Shown: piece by piece, positions 41,627 to 51,394 of the stretch
Position numbering within the stretch: the stretch's first letter is position 1
Layout: every line of letters starts with the position of its first letter
From: Flavobacteriales bacterium
Lineage (GTDB): Bacteria; Bacteroidota; Bacteroidia; Flavobacteriales_F; PHOS-HE28
Length of the DNA stretch: 64,000 nucleotides
NCBI GenBank assembly: GCA_019638085.1
Contig: JAHBUL010000021.1
Coordinates: forward strand, 1 to 64,000
Direction: 5' to 3'
The notes under the pieces: model-generated
Database searches by the model: none
The model's input: only the letters and a program-made list of their open reading frames with translations
Told to the model about the DNA's origin: nothing
Translations under genes and position numbers: made by a program

Positions 41627-41651
41627 CTGGATCGCTCGTCGAGCGATCCAG
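41627..41651. promoter_or_regulatory. Candidate MarR operator
   Basis: Perfect inverted repeat with 12-base arms (CTGGATCGCTCG and its complement) around a single T, 20 bases before the MarR ATG. Size and position fit a MarR-family operator. Confidence 0.6.
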
Positions 41652-41705
41652 TGGGGCCGCTCAATTCGATCTTCCATCAGAACTAATGCTGACAGGACCG
41701 GGAGA

Positions 41706-43688
41706 TCAAGGGAACCTCAGCGGCCCCTTCAGCGGCTGAAAGAAGCCATAAAGCCACGGGTTTCCTTCGCGCACCCGCACTTCCATGGAAGCCACGTGGG
41801 CTGCTCGGCCACCTTCGTTCCAGAGATAGACGCGCAGGCGCTGGCCTTGTCCGTGGCCGGGCAGGTCCGCGAGCGGGATGGCGCAAAAGATGCTTCCGTT
41901 GCTATCGTTCGACTGGAATGCTTGGCTCCTGTAGAAGGCGGTCAGGTCACCTTCCTTCAGCTCCATCACCAGCTTCAAGCCATTGCCATCCACACCCACC
42001 GCATTCATTCGGGCCTCGATCACATCATTGTCACCTTGAGCGATCTGATAGATCGGTTTGTTCAGCAGGATACCGAACTCCTGGCCGGTGAGGTCCCATG
42101 CACGTGGGCTGCGTCCTTGGTCAGTGGTATCCTGCCATAATGGAAGGTCTGCATTCACTTCCCAGCCATCGCCTTCGATAGCATCTGGAGTGATCAGACT
42201 GCCCCACTTCTTGTCATCCAAGGAGGGGTTCACCGGGATCGCGCTAAAGAGGAACGTTTGCCCCTCGTCCATGTCATGTCGCTCCTGCATGAAAGGGAAG
42301 GCCGCTTGTATCCGGGCAGTATGTTCCGGAACGGCATCGGCGTTGGCCCCATAAAAAGCGGAAGAGGCGGTAGTTGAACCGAGCAGGCTGTCCAGCCAAG
42401 CGGCGGAGCGATCATGGATGCTGAAGTAAGGAACCTTGGCTCGGTCGAGGCCCCAATGCTTCAGGTAGAAATCCACCATGCGATCAGGACCATCGAGCAA
42501 TGCGATCCGGTCGGGGATGGTGCTGGCCTCGATGATACCGTGGGTGATGGCCTCGTAGCGGGAAGCATAGAAGATCTCGTAGTGTTTGCGTTCCGTGATC
42601 AGCGTGAAAACGGATACGGCGGCAGTGACGAATGCTGCAGGGAGCACCCACGTGCCACGCATGTAACGCAGCCCGGCCAGTGTACCCAGAAGCAGGTAGG
42701 GAAAGGAGAAGAGCACCACGGAATACTGCAGCACCGGTGAGCGCCACAAGGAATAGCCGTAGCCCACCAACAAAGGGAGCACCCCCCATAAAAGCGTGAT
42801 CGCCCACAGGGGTGCGATACCACCGCGATAGCGAATACGCAGTGCGACCGAAGCCACGATCAGCAATGCCCACATGGCAGCAAAGAGCACCGAGCAGTGC
42901 GCGAGCCACCAGAGGTAGTCCGGCACCCACAGGGTCGTAGGTGTGGCGACCCACCCGTCCAAGATCTTCACGCCGGACTGTTTCAGGAGGATCGGGATAT
43001 TCGGCAGGAAAGCCACGGCCGCAAGGGCACATGCGATCAGGTATTCCCTGCGTTTCGCGCGGACGATCAGGACCGATCCCGTGAGCAGCATGATGACCGC
43101 CAACATCAAGGCGAAGTGATGGGTGTACGCGGAGAGCACCGCTGCCAGAGCAGTGCCGACGAGTGCTTTTCGGGAACCCGAACCGAGATATCGTGTAAGC
43201 TGATCGGCCAAGAGCGCCGTGGTGAAAAGGCCTGCGGCGTAGGGCTGGGCGACCTGGCCGTACATCACCGTGTATTGGATGGTGGCCAGCAACGCCGTCA
43301 TGATCAGCGCAACGTTGGGCCCGCACCACGCGAATGCAAAGCGATAGAGCAGCAGCAGCGCCAACAGCGACATCAGGATGAACGGCAACTTCACCGCGGC
43401 TTCGCTCATGCCGAACAGCTTCGTCCAGGCCCATTCGAATACCTGCACCCCCGGCGGATGGGTGTCCAGCGCGGCCACACCTTGTTGCACGGTTTCACCC
43501 AGCGAAGGGTACACCCGGATCAACGCGCTGATCTCTTCGTGTGTGTAGGGAATGTTCGGGAGGTCCCAGAGGCGCAGTGCGGAAGCTACTAAGAGGAGGG
43601 CTACCAGCGTGATGCGCTGAACGGCAGTACCGGGGAGGGCCTGCACGGCCGCCGCTTTCAACCCTTCCCGCCAGGACGGCTTGTTCAT
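41706..43688 (-). CDS. GT39-like membrane glycosyltransferase
   Basis: 660 residues. About ten membrane helices in the first 370 residues, then a roughly 290-residue periplasmic domain. The first loop has the acidic motif PYTHEEISALIR after helix 1, in the place of the catalytic Asp/Glu of PMT/ArnT-type transferases, and DTHPPGVQVFEWAW follows. Members move sugars from polyprenyl-phosphate donors to protein or lipid acceptors. The start overlaps the smpB stop by four bases (ATGA), so it is coupled to smpB. Confidence 0.85.
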   Translation of the reverse strand: MNKPSWREGLKAAAVQALPGTAVQRITLVALLLVASALRLWDLPNIPYTHEEISALIRVYPSLGETVQQGVAALDTHPPGVQVFEWAWTKLFGMSEAAVKLPFILMSLLALLLLYRFAFAWCGPNVALIMTALLATIQYTVMYGQVAQPYAAGLFTTALLADQLTRYLGSGSRKALVGTALAAVLSAYTHHFALMLAVIMLLTGSVLIVRAKRREYLIACALAAVAFLPNIPILLKQSGVKILDGWVATPTTLWVPDYLWWLAHCSVLFAAMWALLIVASVALRIRYRGGIAPLWAITLLWGVLPLLVGYGYSLWRSPVLQYSVVLFSFPYLLLGTLAGLRYMRGTWVLPAAFVTAAVSVFTLITERKHYEIFYASRYEAITHGIIEASTIPDRIALLDGPDRMVDFYLKHWGLDRAKVPYFSIHDRSAAWLDSLLGSTTASSAFYGANADAVPEHTARIQAAFPFMQERHDMDEGQTFLFSAIPVNPSLDDKKWGSLITPDAIEGDGWEVNADLPLWQDTTDQGRSPRAWDLTGQEFGILLNKPIYQIAQGDNDVIEARMNAVGVDGNGLKLVMELKEGDLTAFYRSQAFQSNDSNGSIFCAIPLADLPGHGQGQRLRVYLWNEGGRAAHVASMEVRVREGNPWLYGFFQPLKGPLRFP

Positions 43689-44134
43689 TGGCCCCGATCC
43701 ATATCGCGTTTCAGGTCCTTCTCCTTCAGGCTCTCGCGCTTGTCATAGGTCTTCTTGCCCTTGGCCAATGCGATCTCCACCTTCACCATGCCGTTCTTGG
43801 CGAAATAGGAGCGGATCGGAACGATGGTGACCCCTTGGTCCTTCATCTTCCGTTGCAGCTTGTTCAGCTCCTTGCGGTGCAACAGCAGCTTGCGATCGCG
43901 GATCGGCTCGTGGGCGAAGTTCTTCGCCTTCCCATACGGTTGGATCCGCATGTTCCGTAGGTAGAGGTCATCGCCGATGAAGGTGCAGAAGGCCTCGGTA
44001 ATGCTCGCATCGCCCGATCGCAGGCTCTTCACTTCACTGCCCACCAGCACAATGCCGCACTCGTGCGTTTCGAGGAAAAAGTACTCGAACGCCGCACGGC
44101 GGTTCTTGATCTCGGGCATCACTGGGGCAGCCAT
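43685..44134 (-). CDS. smpB: SsrA-binding protein
   Basis: 149 residues, typical size. Family signatures: NRRAAFEYFFLETHECGIVLVGSEVKSLRSG at the N-terminus, YLRNMRIQPYGKAKNFAHEPIRDRKLLLHR in the middle, and the basic tail GKKTYDKRESLKEKDLKRDM. It brings tmRNA to stalled ribosomes for trans-translation. The tmRNA gene is not in this window. Confidence 0.97.
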   Translation of the reverse strand: MAAPVMPEIKNRRAAFEYFFLETHECGIVLVGSEVKSLRSGDASITEAFCTFIGDDLYLRNMRIQPYGKAKNFAHEPIRDRKLLLHRKELNKLQRKMKDQGVTIVPIRSYFAKNGMVKVEIALAKGKKTYDKRESLKEKDLKRDMDRGQ

Positions 44135-44182
44135 GGCGCGAAGATGAGGATTGGAAGCGGCTTGAAGGGCCGGTCAGTCGTT

Positions 44183-45058
44183 TTAGCTACGGTCAAGATC
44201 CTTCACCCAAACGATCCCCTGTTCCTCGATCCGCACCTTGCGCTCCTTGTAAAGGGCACCCAGCGCTTTCTTGAAGGCCTTCTTGCTGATCCCGAACACA
44301 CGGTAGATCTCCTCCGGCGAGCTCTTGTCCGATAGCGGTAGAAAGCCTTCGTGCTGTTGCAATCGCTTGGCAAGCAAGGCCGTGTTGGCGTCGTTATAAT
44401 GCGCGTAGCCGATGGGCTGCAGCGTGATGTCCAACTTCTTGTCCTCGCGCACGGTCTTCACGAATCCGGGAATACGGTCGCCGATGGAAATGGGCTTGAA
44501 GACCTCGTTGGCATGCACCAGACCTTGATGTTTTCCATTCACGATCACTGACCAACCGAGATCGCTGCGACCGTATACAATGAGCTCAACCGCATCGCCT
44601 CCCGCCACGGTCAATTCCGAATTGTCCAAGTGCTTTTCAATGCGCGTGCTGCCATAGAGCCGGTCGGTCTGTTCGTCCAAGGCCATGTACACCACGTACC
44701 AGCGACCTTCCTCCAGCTTTTTTTGTTGCTCCTTGAAGGGTACCAGCAGGTCCTTCTCCATACCCCAATCCATGAAGGCGCCCAAACGATCCACGGCATT
44801 CACGCGCAGGGAAGCGAACTCGCCGATGTGGATCTTCGGTTCCAAGGTGGTGGCCACTTGGCGGTCCTCGGAATCACGGTATACGAAGACACGCAAGGTG
44901 TCGCCTTGGTCGTAGCGCTCGGGCACGTACTTATTGGGGAGCAGTACCTCACCTTCCTCGCCATCGCCGAGGAAGAGGCCCACGCTGGTGTTGCGCAGGA
45001 TGATCAGGTCTTGATGTTGGCCGGTGTGTATCACGATGGGCGAAAGGTAACGTGGCAT
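44183..45058 (-). CDS. CvfB/YitL-type S1-like RNA-binding protein
   Basis: 291 residues. Repeated S1-like beta barrels: LGDGEEGEVLLPNKYVPERY, then VDRLGAFMDWGMEKDLLVPFKEQ, then GWSVIVNGKHQGLVHANEVF and RIPGFVKTVREDKKLDITLQPIG. A C-terminal winged-helix part (SSPEEIYRVFGISKKAFKKALGALYK) completes the CvfB fold. It binds RNA in the cytoplasm and affects gene expression; the precise target is unknown. Confidence 0.92.
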   Translation of the reverse strand: MPRYLSPIVIHTGQHQDLIILRNTSVGLFLGDGEEGEVLLPNKYVPERYDQGDTLRVFVYRDSEDRQVATTLEPKIHIGEFASLRVNAVDRLGAFMDWGMEKDLLVPFKEQQKKLEEGRWYVVYMALDEQTDRLYGSTRIEKHLDNSELTVAGGDAVELIVYGRSDLGWSVIVNGKHQGLVHANEVFKPISIGDRIPGFVKTVREDKKLDITLQPIGYAHYNDANTALLAKRLQQHEGFLPLSDKSSPEEIYRVFGISKKAFKKALGALYKERKVRIEEQGIVWVKDLDRS

Positions 45059-45250
45059 GAACTGAGCTTCTTATGGACACAAAATGTCACGTTCATTACC
45101 CAGCCGCCCTATTCCCAGTTTCCTGCGCGGGGCTGCAAAAGCGCGAGCCTTGCCGCTCATACTAGAATTCAGAACGGCCATTCTCCGGGTTCCAGTTACC
45201 GGCACGGTCATTGCCACACGTATACCTTCACGCACTAATAAAAACAACGC

Positions 45251-45898
45251 ATGACATTTCGTACCCTAGTGGTCACCGGATTGATGGTGGCAGTCTCTAC
45301 CCTCCAAGCACAGGACTGGAGTTCCGACGTTTACCGCAGTGGTGAGCTCTATCCCGGTTACGTCATCGATGCTTCGGGGAAGAAGATCGAGGGCTACATC
45401 AAGTATCAGAATCGCTACACAATGCAGAATGAGGTCCAGTTCTACACGGACAAGGACGACAAGAAGAGCAAGGAGAAGTACAAGACGAGCGACCTCACCG
45501 AATACATGGTGGCGGACAAGCTCTACCACTGCATTCATTACTCCGGAGGGCTGATGGCCAAGCCGGTGCGGGCCAATCTGGTGGTTACCGAAGGATGCAT
45601 CACGGAGTATGTTTGGTACAACCGGGCTGACAATTACGCCATCATGCAGAAAGGGGCCAGCGAGACCGAAGAGGAGTTCATGGCACGCATGTACCCAAGC
45701 GTCATGGTGTTCAAGAAGAAGGGCGATGACGAGGTTCGTTCCTTGGACAAGTTCGCCATGAAGTTCGCCAGCAAAATGAGCGAGTACGTAAGCGACAACG
45801 CGGAGCTTTCCAAGAAGGTGGCCGACAAGGAGAAGGGCTACGGTATGCTGAACATCCAGCCTATTCTCGCGGAGTACAACGCGGCTTGCACCAACTAA
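45251..45898 (+). CDS. Exported hypothetical protein, first of a pair
   Basis: 215 residues with the signal peptide MTFRTLVVTGLMVAVSTLQAQ. The mature part is lysine- and tyrosine-rich with a beta-like start (GYVIDASGKKIEGYIKYQNRYTMQNEVQFYTDKDD). No family recognised. The next gene starts one base after its stop, so the two are one transcription unit. Confidence 0.78.
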   Translation: MTFRTLVVTGLMVAVSTLQAQDWSSDVYRSGELYPGYVIDASGKKIEGYIKYQNRYTMQNEVQFYTDKDDKKSKEKYKTSDLTEYMVADKLYHCIHYSGGLMAKPVRANLVVTEGCITEYVWYNRADNYAIMQKGASETEEEFMARMYPSVMVFKKKGDDEVRSLDKFAMKFASKMSEYVSDNAELSKKVADKEKGYGMLNIQPILAEYNAACTN

Positions 45899-45899
45899 G

Positions 45900-47492
45900 G
45901 TGAGAGGCCTTTTTGCAATTGCCACGCTGGTCATAGGGTCCAGCGTGATGGCTCAGGAGCCGGTGTATCGCTGGGGGCCGCCCGCCACCAATGATCATAT
46001 TGAACGGCGCATCGAGCAACTGCTCTCGCTCGGCGACCAGGGCTTCGTGCTGCTGCGCACGGCGGAGGATGCCACCACCGTGAAGCACTATTGGCTGGAA
46101 CACTACGACAGAACCCTTCGCCAGACCGGCACGCAGACGGTGCTGTTCAATGGAGGCGTTATGGGCGATGCCTATTTCCTGGATGAAGTGCGCGCTGTGA
46201 ACGGAGCGCTCTACGCCGTGGTAAGCCATTGGGACAAAGCGGCCGGGGAGCACTCCTTGGCCATGCACACGCTTGGCATGGACGGTGTGCTCGGGGATGG
46301 CCGCGTGCTGGACGTCATCAAGGCTGAGAAAATGGGCAACCGGGGCAATTTCATCACCAGCATCAGCCCGGACGGAAACACTTTGCTCGTGCTTTCGGAA
46401 CTGCCGTTCGAAAAGAAGGCCATGGAACAAGTGCGCCTCACCTGCTACAGCCTTCCGAATTACGAGCAGCTATGGCAGCAGGAGAAGACCTTGGAATGGG
46501 AGGCCGATAAAGCCGCCTGGAACGAGGCGGTGGTGGACAATGCCGGGCACGGCTACATCTTCAAGAAGACATGGCAGAAGCCGGACTGGCAATATGCACT
46601 CTATGCCGTGGACGGTGCCGGTGGATGGAAAGCACATCGCCCGGCAGGCCTGCAAGGGAAGCAGATGGAAGATCATCTGATGGCCATCGGCCCCGATGGT
46701 AACTGCTACCTCTTCGCACTTTACACCACCGAGCCTTCCGCCTACAACAAGACGGTACACGGCAGCTGGTACGCACGTTTCGCCTCCGATGGATCGCTTG
46801 CGGTGGATCGGGTGGATCCATTGACGCGGGATCTGGTCGCTGATCTCAGTGGGAACCGCGTGGCCGAAAAGGAAGCAGGCGGCCATGTGGACGACCTGCG
46901 CATCAAGGATATCCTGTACCGCACGGACGGGAAGTTCCTGGTATTGCTGGAGCAAGTGAAGAGTTCGAGCAAGATGGTCGCGGGATCCTCCCCGATCCAG
47001 TTCACCTACAGCTGGGAGTATCGGGATGCGGTCGCGCTATGCTTGGAGCCACGAAGCGGAGATCCCCAGTGGTGGCAGCACGTTGATAAGCGGCAAGAGC
47101 TGCGCAGCAATTCCTCGGTGGATGAGTATGGCTCATTCGTGTACCATCTGAAAGAAGACCGTCTCTATGTGCTGTGGAACAATACGGACCTCAGCGTGCC
47201 TTCCATTCCGGCGGCCAACTGGACGGAACCCGATGGAACGCGCTATGTGAAGAACAAGGCCTTCGACAGCAAGACCGTGCATGCCACCTTCATGCAAGTG
47301 ATCGAACCCGATGGTACACTGGCCTACGCGGACCGGAAATACGGCTTGCCGCTTTTCCATCTGCATGAGGGCGCCGTGTTCGAGATGAGCCTGACCACAC
47401 CGTTCTTCTTCGACCTGCACGGTGATCTGGTGGTGCTGGCGATGATGCACAACGGTGGCAAGCGCTATCGCTTCGGCTTCATCGGTTTGTGA
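45900..47492 (+). CDS. Exported hypothetical protein, probably beta-propeller
   Basis: 530 residues from a GTG at 45900, one base after the preceding stop. Leader MRGLFAIATLVIGSSVMAQ. The chain shows repeated phrases of the type YTDGKFLVLLE, VYHLKEDRLYVLW, DGNCYLFALYTTE and LHGDLVVLAMMHNG, consistent with a beta-propeller. There are no catalytic motifs. Co-transcribed with the smaller exported protein before it; function unknown. Confidence 0.78.
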   Translation: MRGLFAIATLVIGSSVMAQEPVYRWGPPATNDHIERRIEQLLSLGDQGFVLLRTAEDATTVKHYWLEHYDRTLRQTGTQTVLFNGGVMGDAYFLDEVRAVNGALYAVVSHWDKAAGEHSLAMHTLGMDGVLGDGRVLDVIKAEKMGNRGNFITSISPDGNTLLVLSELPFEKKAMEQVRLTCYSLPNYEQLWQQEKTLEWEADKAAWNEAVVDNAGHGYIFKKTWQKPDWQYALYAVDGAGGWKAHRPAGLQGKQMEDHLMAIGPDGNCYLFALYTTEPSAYNKTVHGSWYARFASDGSLAVDRVDPLTRDLVADLSGNRVAEKEAGGHVDDLRIKDILYRTDGKFLVLLEQVKSSSKMVAGSSPIQFTYSWEYRDAVALCLEPRSGDPQWWQHVDKRQELRSNSSVDEYGSFVYHLKEDRLYVLWNNTDLSVPSIPAANWTEPDGTRYVKNKAFDSKTVHATFMQVIEPDGTLAYADRKYGLPLFHLHEGAVFEMSLTTPFFFDLHGDLVVLAMMHNGGKRYRFGFIGL

Positions 47493-47525
47493 GGCGGCGT
47501 TAATGCGGTCAGCCCCGGTATCAGT

Positions 47526-47729
47526 TCAGCTGCTGGGAGCCACCCAAGCTTTATAACCCACGGGCTTGACGGCGGGTATTGTCCCAAAGAAGCGCTCGAA
47601 CACCAAGCAGGCCGTGAGGTCGCCCGTTACGTTCACCGCGGTGCGGAACATGCCGAGGATGCGGTCGATGCCGATGATCACGATCAGCCCATCGAGCGGG
47701 AATCCAACGCTTGGCCGGAATCTCAACAT
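47526..47729 (-). pseudogene. C-terminal remnant of a dicarboxylate:cation symporter
   Basis: About 55 codons read like the last helices of the GltP/DctA (SDF) family: FPLDGLIVIIGIDRILGMFR, then TAVNVTGDLTACLVFERFFG. The family is normally over 400 residues. The frame upstream (to 47778) has no symporter character, so only the 3' end remains. It lies between the exported pair and the antiporter. Confidence 0.78.
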
Positions 47730-47807
47730 GCCGTTCGGATAGGAAAAGATGCGCGTAGGGATGGTTGAATGCCACCAATATAGGATCCGGCCGATCGGTA
47801 GTTTCCT

Positions 47808-49949
47808 CTACTTGAAAATGTTGCCCAGTCCTTTGCCGATCTTCTGCACGGTCTCCAAGCCAAGGGTCAGCGGCTTTGAGGAGAAGCCCGTGTAGTTTTC
47901 CAGACCATGGTGATCCGCGAACTGTTGCGGGTACACCACGATCCGATTGTTCGCGCCGAAATACTTCTCCAGTTTATTGGGCAGCCCGTCCAGTACGCTG
48001 ATGTACGAAGCAGCACCACGCCGCGCAGAGACCAGCACCAGCAGGTCGTTATCAGTGATATGCCTCGAAAGCACCAGGAAATCCTCCCACTCATCAAAGT
48101 GGTCCACGGTCATGCCGGGGGAAAGCTTGGCGCGCTTCAAGCTCCGGCGGATGGCGCCCGCTGTTGCCTCATTGCAATGGATCATCAGCGGCAGGGTGAG
48201 TTCCTTGGCCAAGAGAGCGATCTTCGAGAGCCAGAGATCAAAACCTTTTTCATGCTCGGCCAGCGGAGGGACCATCACCACGATCCGCTTCTGGGTGACA
48301 AGCGGCGAGATGAAATGGCTTACCATCACCGTCTTGTCCACGTTCTGGAGCACGCTCCCCAGCTTGTCACCCAGGAGCCTGTCGAAGAAGCCGGTCTTCT
48401 GGGGCCACCCCAGCACCAGGATGTCCGCCATGATCTCCCGTGAGATGCGCACGATGCCGCTGGCCGGATTGTGGTCGATGGTGGTGATCACGTTCAACTT
48501 GGTCTCAGATGCTGCAGCCTGCTTCACGAATTCATCCAGCGACAGGCGTGCCTTGCGGATGTTCACCTCTGCGACCTCGTTGTTGGAGACCACCGTAAGG
48601 ATCGAGATCGGATTCGCTGAGCGCTTGTCCTTGATGTAGATGCAGAACTCCAGCATCTTCTCAATGTTGCCGATCACCGCAGTGGTCAACAGGATATGCT
48701 CACTGATACCGCCATTGGCCGCACTCGGATCCGGGTCCGCTTCCCCGGATTCGACCACCAGCACTTTCGCCGCACGTTCCGTGGCGAAGGAGGCCACCAT
48801 GCACGTGACCAAGATCAGAAGGATGGTGCCGTTCAGGATGTTCTCATCCAGGATCTCTTCGCGGAAACCCACGAGCACGATGGCCAAAGTGGCCGCAGCA
48901 TGCGAGCTACTGAGGCCGAAGATGATACCGCGTTGCGCCTTCGAATAACGGAACACCAGCTGGGTGAACCAGGCCGCGAGCCACTTGCCCGCTATCGCAG
49001 TCACCGTGAGCGTACCGGCCACCATCAGGGCTGCGCCGCCGTTCAACAGGACCGAAACGTCCACCAGCATGCCCACGCTGATCAGGAAGAACGGGATGAA
49101 GAGGGAGCTCCCGATGAACTCGATCCGGTTCATCAGCGCGGATGTATGCGGGATCAATTTATTCAACGCAAGCCCTGCCATAAAGGCTCCGATGATCGCC
49201 TCCACACCTGCCATTTCCGCAAGGAACGCCGCGAAGAACACGACGGCCAGCACGAAGATGTAGTGTGAATGCTTCTCACTCTCAAGCTTCCGGAAAAACC
49301 ATTTCGCAATGCCCGGGATCAGCGCGAACATGATGAGGGAGAACAGGGTAAGTGAAACTCCGAGACGGATCCAGAAATCCTGGTCCAACGTGCCCCGGCT
49401 ATTGCCCATCACCACGGCCAAGATGATCAGCACGGCCGTATCGGTGAGGATCGTTCCACCCACCGTGATCGCAACCGCTTGGTTCTTCGAGACCCCTAAG
49501 CGGCTCACGATGGGGTAGGCCACCAAGGTATGGGTAGCGAACATGCTGGCCGTTAGGAAGCTCGCATTCAGGTCATAGCTCAACAGGTAGCGGCAGACCG
49601 GATAGCCCAGCGCCAATGGTATGATGAAGGTGAACACACCGAACAGCAGGCTCTTATTGCGATGCGCCTTGAATTCGTTCAGGTCCAGTTCCAGTCCGGC
49701 AATGAACATGATGTATAGCAGTCCGATCGTGGAGAAGAGCTCGATCGCTGAATTCTGATCCAGCACATGCAGGCCGTAAGGGCCGATGAGCACGCCTGAA
49801 AGGATCAATCCGATGATGCCGGGGATGTTCAACCGCTTCAACAGGATCGGTGATAGCAGGATGATCACCAGGATCAGGGCGAACACTAGCACCGGGTTCT
49901 GCAGCGGCAGCTGGAAGTGGTGCAGAAGCGGGGTGATGTATTCCTTCAC
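47808..49949 (-). CDS. CPA2 family cation:proton antiporter with C-terminal USP-like domain
   Basis: 713 residues. Residues about 15-400 form some 12 membrane helices with CPA2 phrases: NIPGIIGLILSGVLIGPYGL, GLLYIMFIAGLELDLNEFK, VGGTILTDTAVLIILAVV, and GVEAIIGAFMAGLALNKLIP. After helix 12 a cytoplasmic region (about 420-713) resembles universal stress protein domains (ISREIMADILVLGWPQKTGFF). It exchanges Na+ or K+ for protons. It stands alone with no KTN/TrkA domain. Confidence 0.92.
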   Translation of the reverse strand: MKEYITPLLHHFQLPLQNPVLVFALILVIILLSPILLKRLNIPGIIGLILSGVLIGPYGLHVLDQNSAIELFSTIGLLYIMFIAGLELDLNEFKAHRNKSLLFGVFTFIIPLALGYPVCRYLLSYDLNASFLTASMFATHTLVAYPIVSRLGVSKNQAVAITVGGTILTDTAVLIILAVVMGNSRGTLDQDFWIRLGVSLTLFSLIMFALIPGIAKWFFRKLESEKHSHYIFVLAVVFFAAFLAEMAGVEAIIGAFMAGLALNKLIPHTSALMNRIEFIGSSLFIPFFLISVGMLVDVSVLLNGGAALMVAGTLTVTAIAGKWLAAWFTQLVFRYSKAQRGIIFGLSSSHAAATLAIVLVGFREEILDENILNGTILLILVTCMVASFATERAAKVLVVESGEADPDPSAANGGISEHILLTTAVIGNIEKMLEFCIYIKDKRSANPISILTVVSNNEVAEVNIRKARLSLDEFVKQAAASETKLNVITTIDHNPASGIVRISREIMADILVLGWPQKTGFFDRLLGDKLGSVLQNVDKTVMVSHFISPLVTQKRIVVMVPPLAEHEKGFDLWLSKIALLAKELTLPLMIHCNEATAGAIRRSLKRAKLSPGMTVDHFDEWEDFLVLSRHITDNDLLVLVSARRGAASYISVLDGLPNKLEKYFGANNRIVVYPQQFADHHGLENYTGFSSKPLTLGLETVQKIGKGLGNIFK

Positions 49950-50096
49950 GGCACTGAATGCGTGGGTGGATCCCTACTGCGGCGGACCAATGACCATCAC
50001 GCACGATCGGAAGGGAAGGCGACGAAGATAACCCGATGGATCATGCGCTGATCCATGATGGCTCACCCTGACCCGCCGGACCGGGCGCGCGCTTTT

Positions 50097-50540
50097 TCAG
50101 ATCCCGTAGGACGTCGTGCCCCAGCTCATGCCCGGTTCCAAATGCGCGATCCACTTCGGATCGGTCACCGTGATCTTGAAATTCACTTGGGCGAGCTTGT
50201 CCTCGTTCTCCCACTTGCCGTCACGTTCGTAGTAGAAGGTGGCCAGCTCCTTTTTGTCGGTGATCGGATAGTTCGCCGAACCGAGCTTCTCCACCTTCGC
50301 CACGTACGTACCGGCATGCTCCAGACGGAACTTCTCGTCGCAGATATCCGGCACCGAAATGGCATCGCCCAACGGACCGCCACCACCGAAGCGCGTATCC
50401 GCTTGATCCCAAAGCACCGAGAGGAAGAAATCCTTCGACTCGGGGATATGGTCCCAGTCGTAGTAGACCAGAAAGACCTTGAGCGTTACCGTGGAAGCTT
50501 CCTTGGCTAGTACGCGTATTCCGTAGAGATCGGTGGACAT
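50097..50540 (-). CDS. Hypothetical soluble protein
   Basis: 147 residues, no signal peptide, no recognised family. Beta-rich and aromatic (LKVFLVYYDWDHIPESKDFFL, then KLAQVNFKITVTDPKWIAHLEPGMSW), ending GTTSYGI. Coherent composition and an isolated start make it likely real. Confidence 0.68.
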   Translation of the reverse strand: MSTDLYGIRVLAKEASTVTLKVFLVYYDWDHIPESKDFFLSVLWDQADTRFGGGGPLGDAISVPDICDEKFRLEHAGTYVAKVEKLGSANYPITDKKELATFYYERDGKWENEDKLAQVNFKITVTDPKWIAHLEPGMSWGTTSYGI

Positions 50541-50573
50541 GAGTAGTTGTGCTGAATGCAGGTGAGGGTCGTT

Positions 50574-51281
50574 CTACTTCTTTCGAGGGCAAGTGCCCTC
50601 CAGATCATCCGTATAGTCTTCAGTGATCGGCTGTCCTCCGAACGCTTTGCAGATGTCGTAATACTTCCACGCACTTTCGCAATCCGATCGATTCCAATAG
50701 CAAATGGAAAGTTTGAAACTGGTGCTCTGGTAGCTGGGCTCCAGTTGATAGGAGCGTGACATATAGGCAATAGCAGAATCCAGGTTTGCGGAGGCGAGCT
50801 GTTGGTCTATGGGTTGAAGACCATAGTACTGCGCCAGGAAATAGGTTCCATAGTCCGTCAGCAGATGCGCATTCTCGGGATCGAGGAAGAGTCCTTCGGT
50901 GTATTGTTCCTGCGCTCTCTCGTAGTCACCAAGAGCCATGTACACAGCTCCATATCCCCAATAGATGTCCGTGTTTGTTGAGTCCAGCAAGTAGGCCTGA
51001 TTGAAGCGGTACATCGCTGTCTTCACATCGCGATACAGATACTGGAAACCAAGACTGATCATGTGATCCGACGCCTTCCTGTGCGTGGAATCCTTCTCAA
51101 GCGCGCTAGTAATGAATTCCTCGTCCGATTGCTTTTGGGATCCGGTCTTTTCAGTGTGCCCGTACTTGGGTAGAAGTCGAATGTTTTCTTTCGCTTCCGC
51201 GTCCCATTGCTCCAAGGTCATCTGTTGTCCGAATGCCGGCACCGCAAGCACAGTGATCAGTAGCATCCATAAGTTTCTCAT
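50574..51281 (-). CDS. Exported TPR-repeat protein
   Basis: 235 residues from MRNLWMLLITVLAVPAFGQQ. At least three tetratricopeptide repeats in about 75-205 (YWGYGAVYMALGDYERAQEQ, YTEGLFLDPENAHLLTDYGT, SYQLEPSYQSTSFKLSICYW). Probably a periplasmic scaffold. The longer ORF start at 51326 has no leader. Confidence 0.82.
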   Translation of the reverse strand: MRNLWMLLITVLAVPAFGQQMTLEQWDAEAKENIRLLPKYGHTEKTGSQKQSDEEFITSALEKDSTHRKASDHMISLGFQYLYRDVKTAMYRFNQAYLLDSTNTDIYWGYGAVYMALGDYERAQEQYTEGLFLDPENAHLLTDYGTYFLAQYYGLQPIDQQLASANLDSAIAYMSRSYQLEPSYQSTSFKLSICYWNRSDCESAWKYYDICKAFGGQPITEDYTDDLEGTCPRKK

Positions 51282-51394
51282 CGCATCTGTTTTACACCGA
51301 CATGGTTGGTCCTCAAAGAAGAGCATTCTTCCGCAGGGTTTCGTGGGCGCATCTGTAGGTACCGTTTGCGCAAAGGGCTGTACGATGTATTGCG

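Noticed and set aside
47551..47778. A 75-codon minus-strand ORF overlapping the symporter remnant
   Set aside because: Different frame with no symporter character; the overlapping frame carries the recognisable SDF-family helices.
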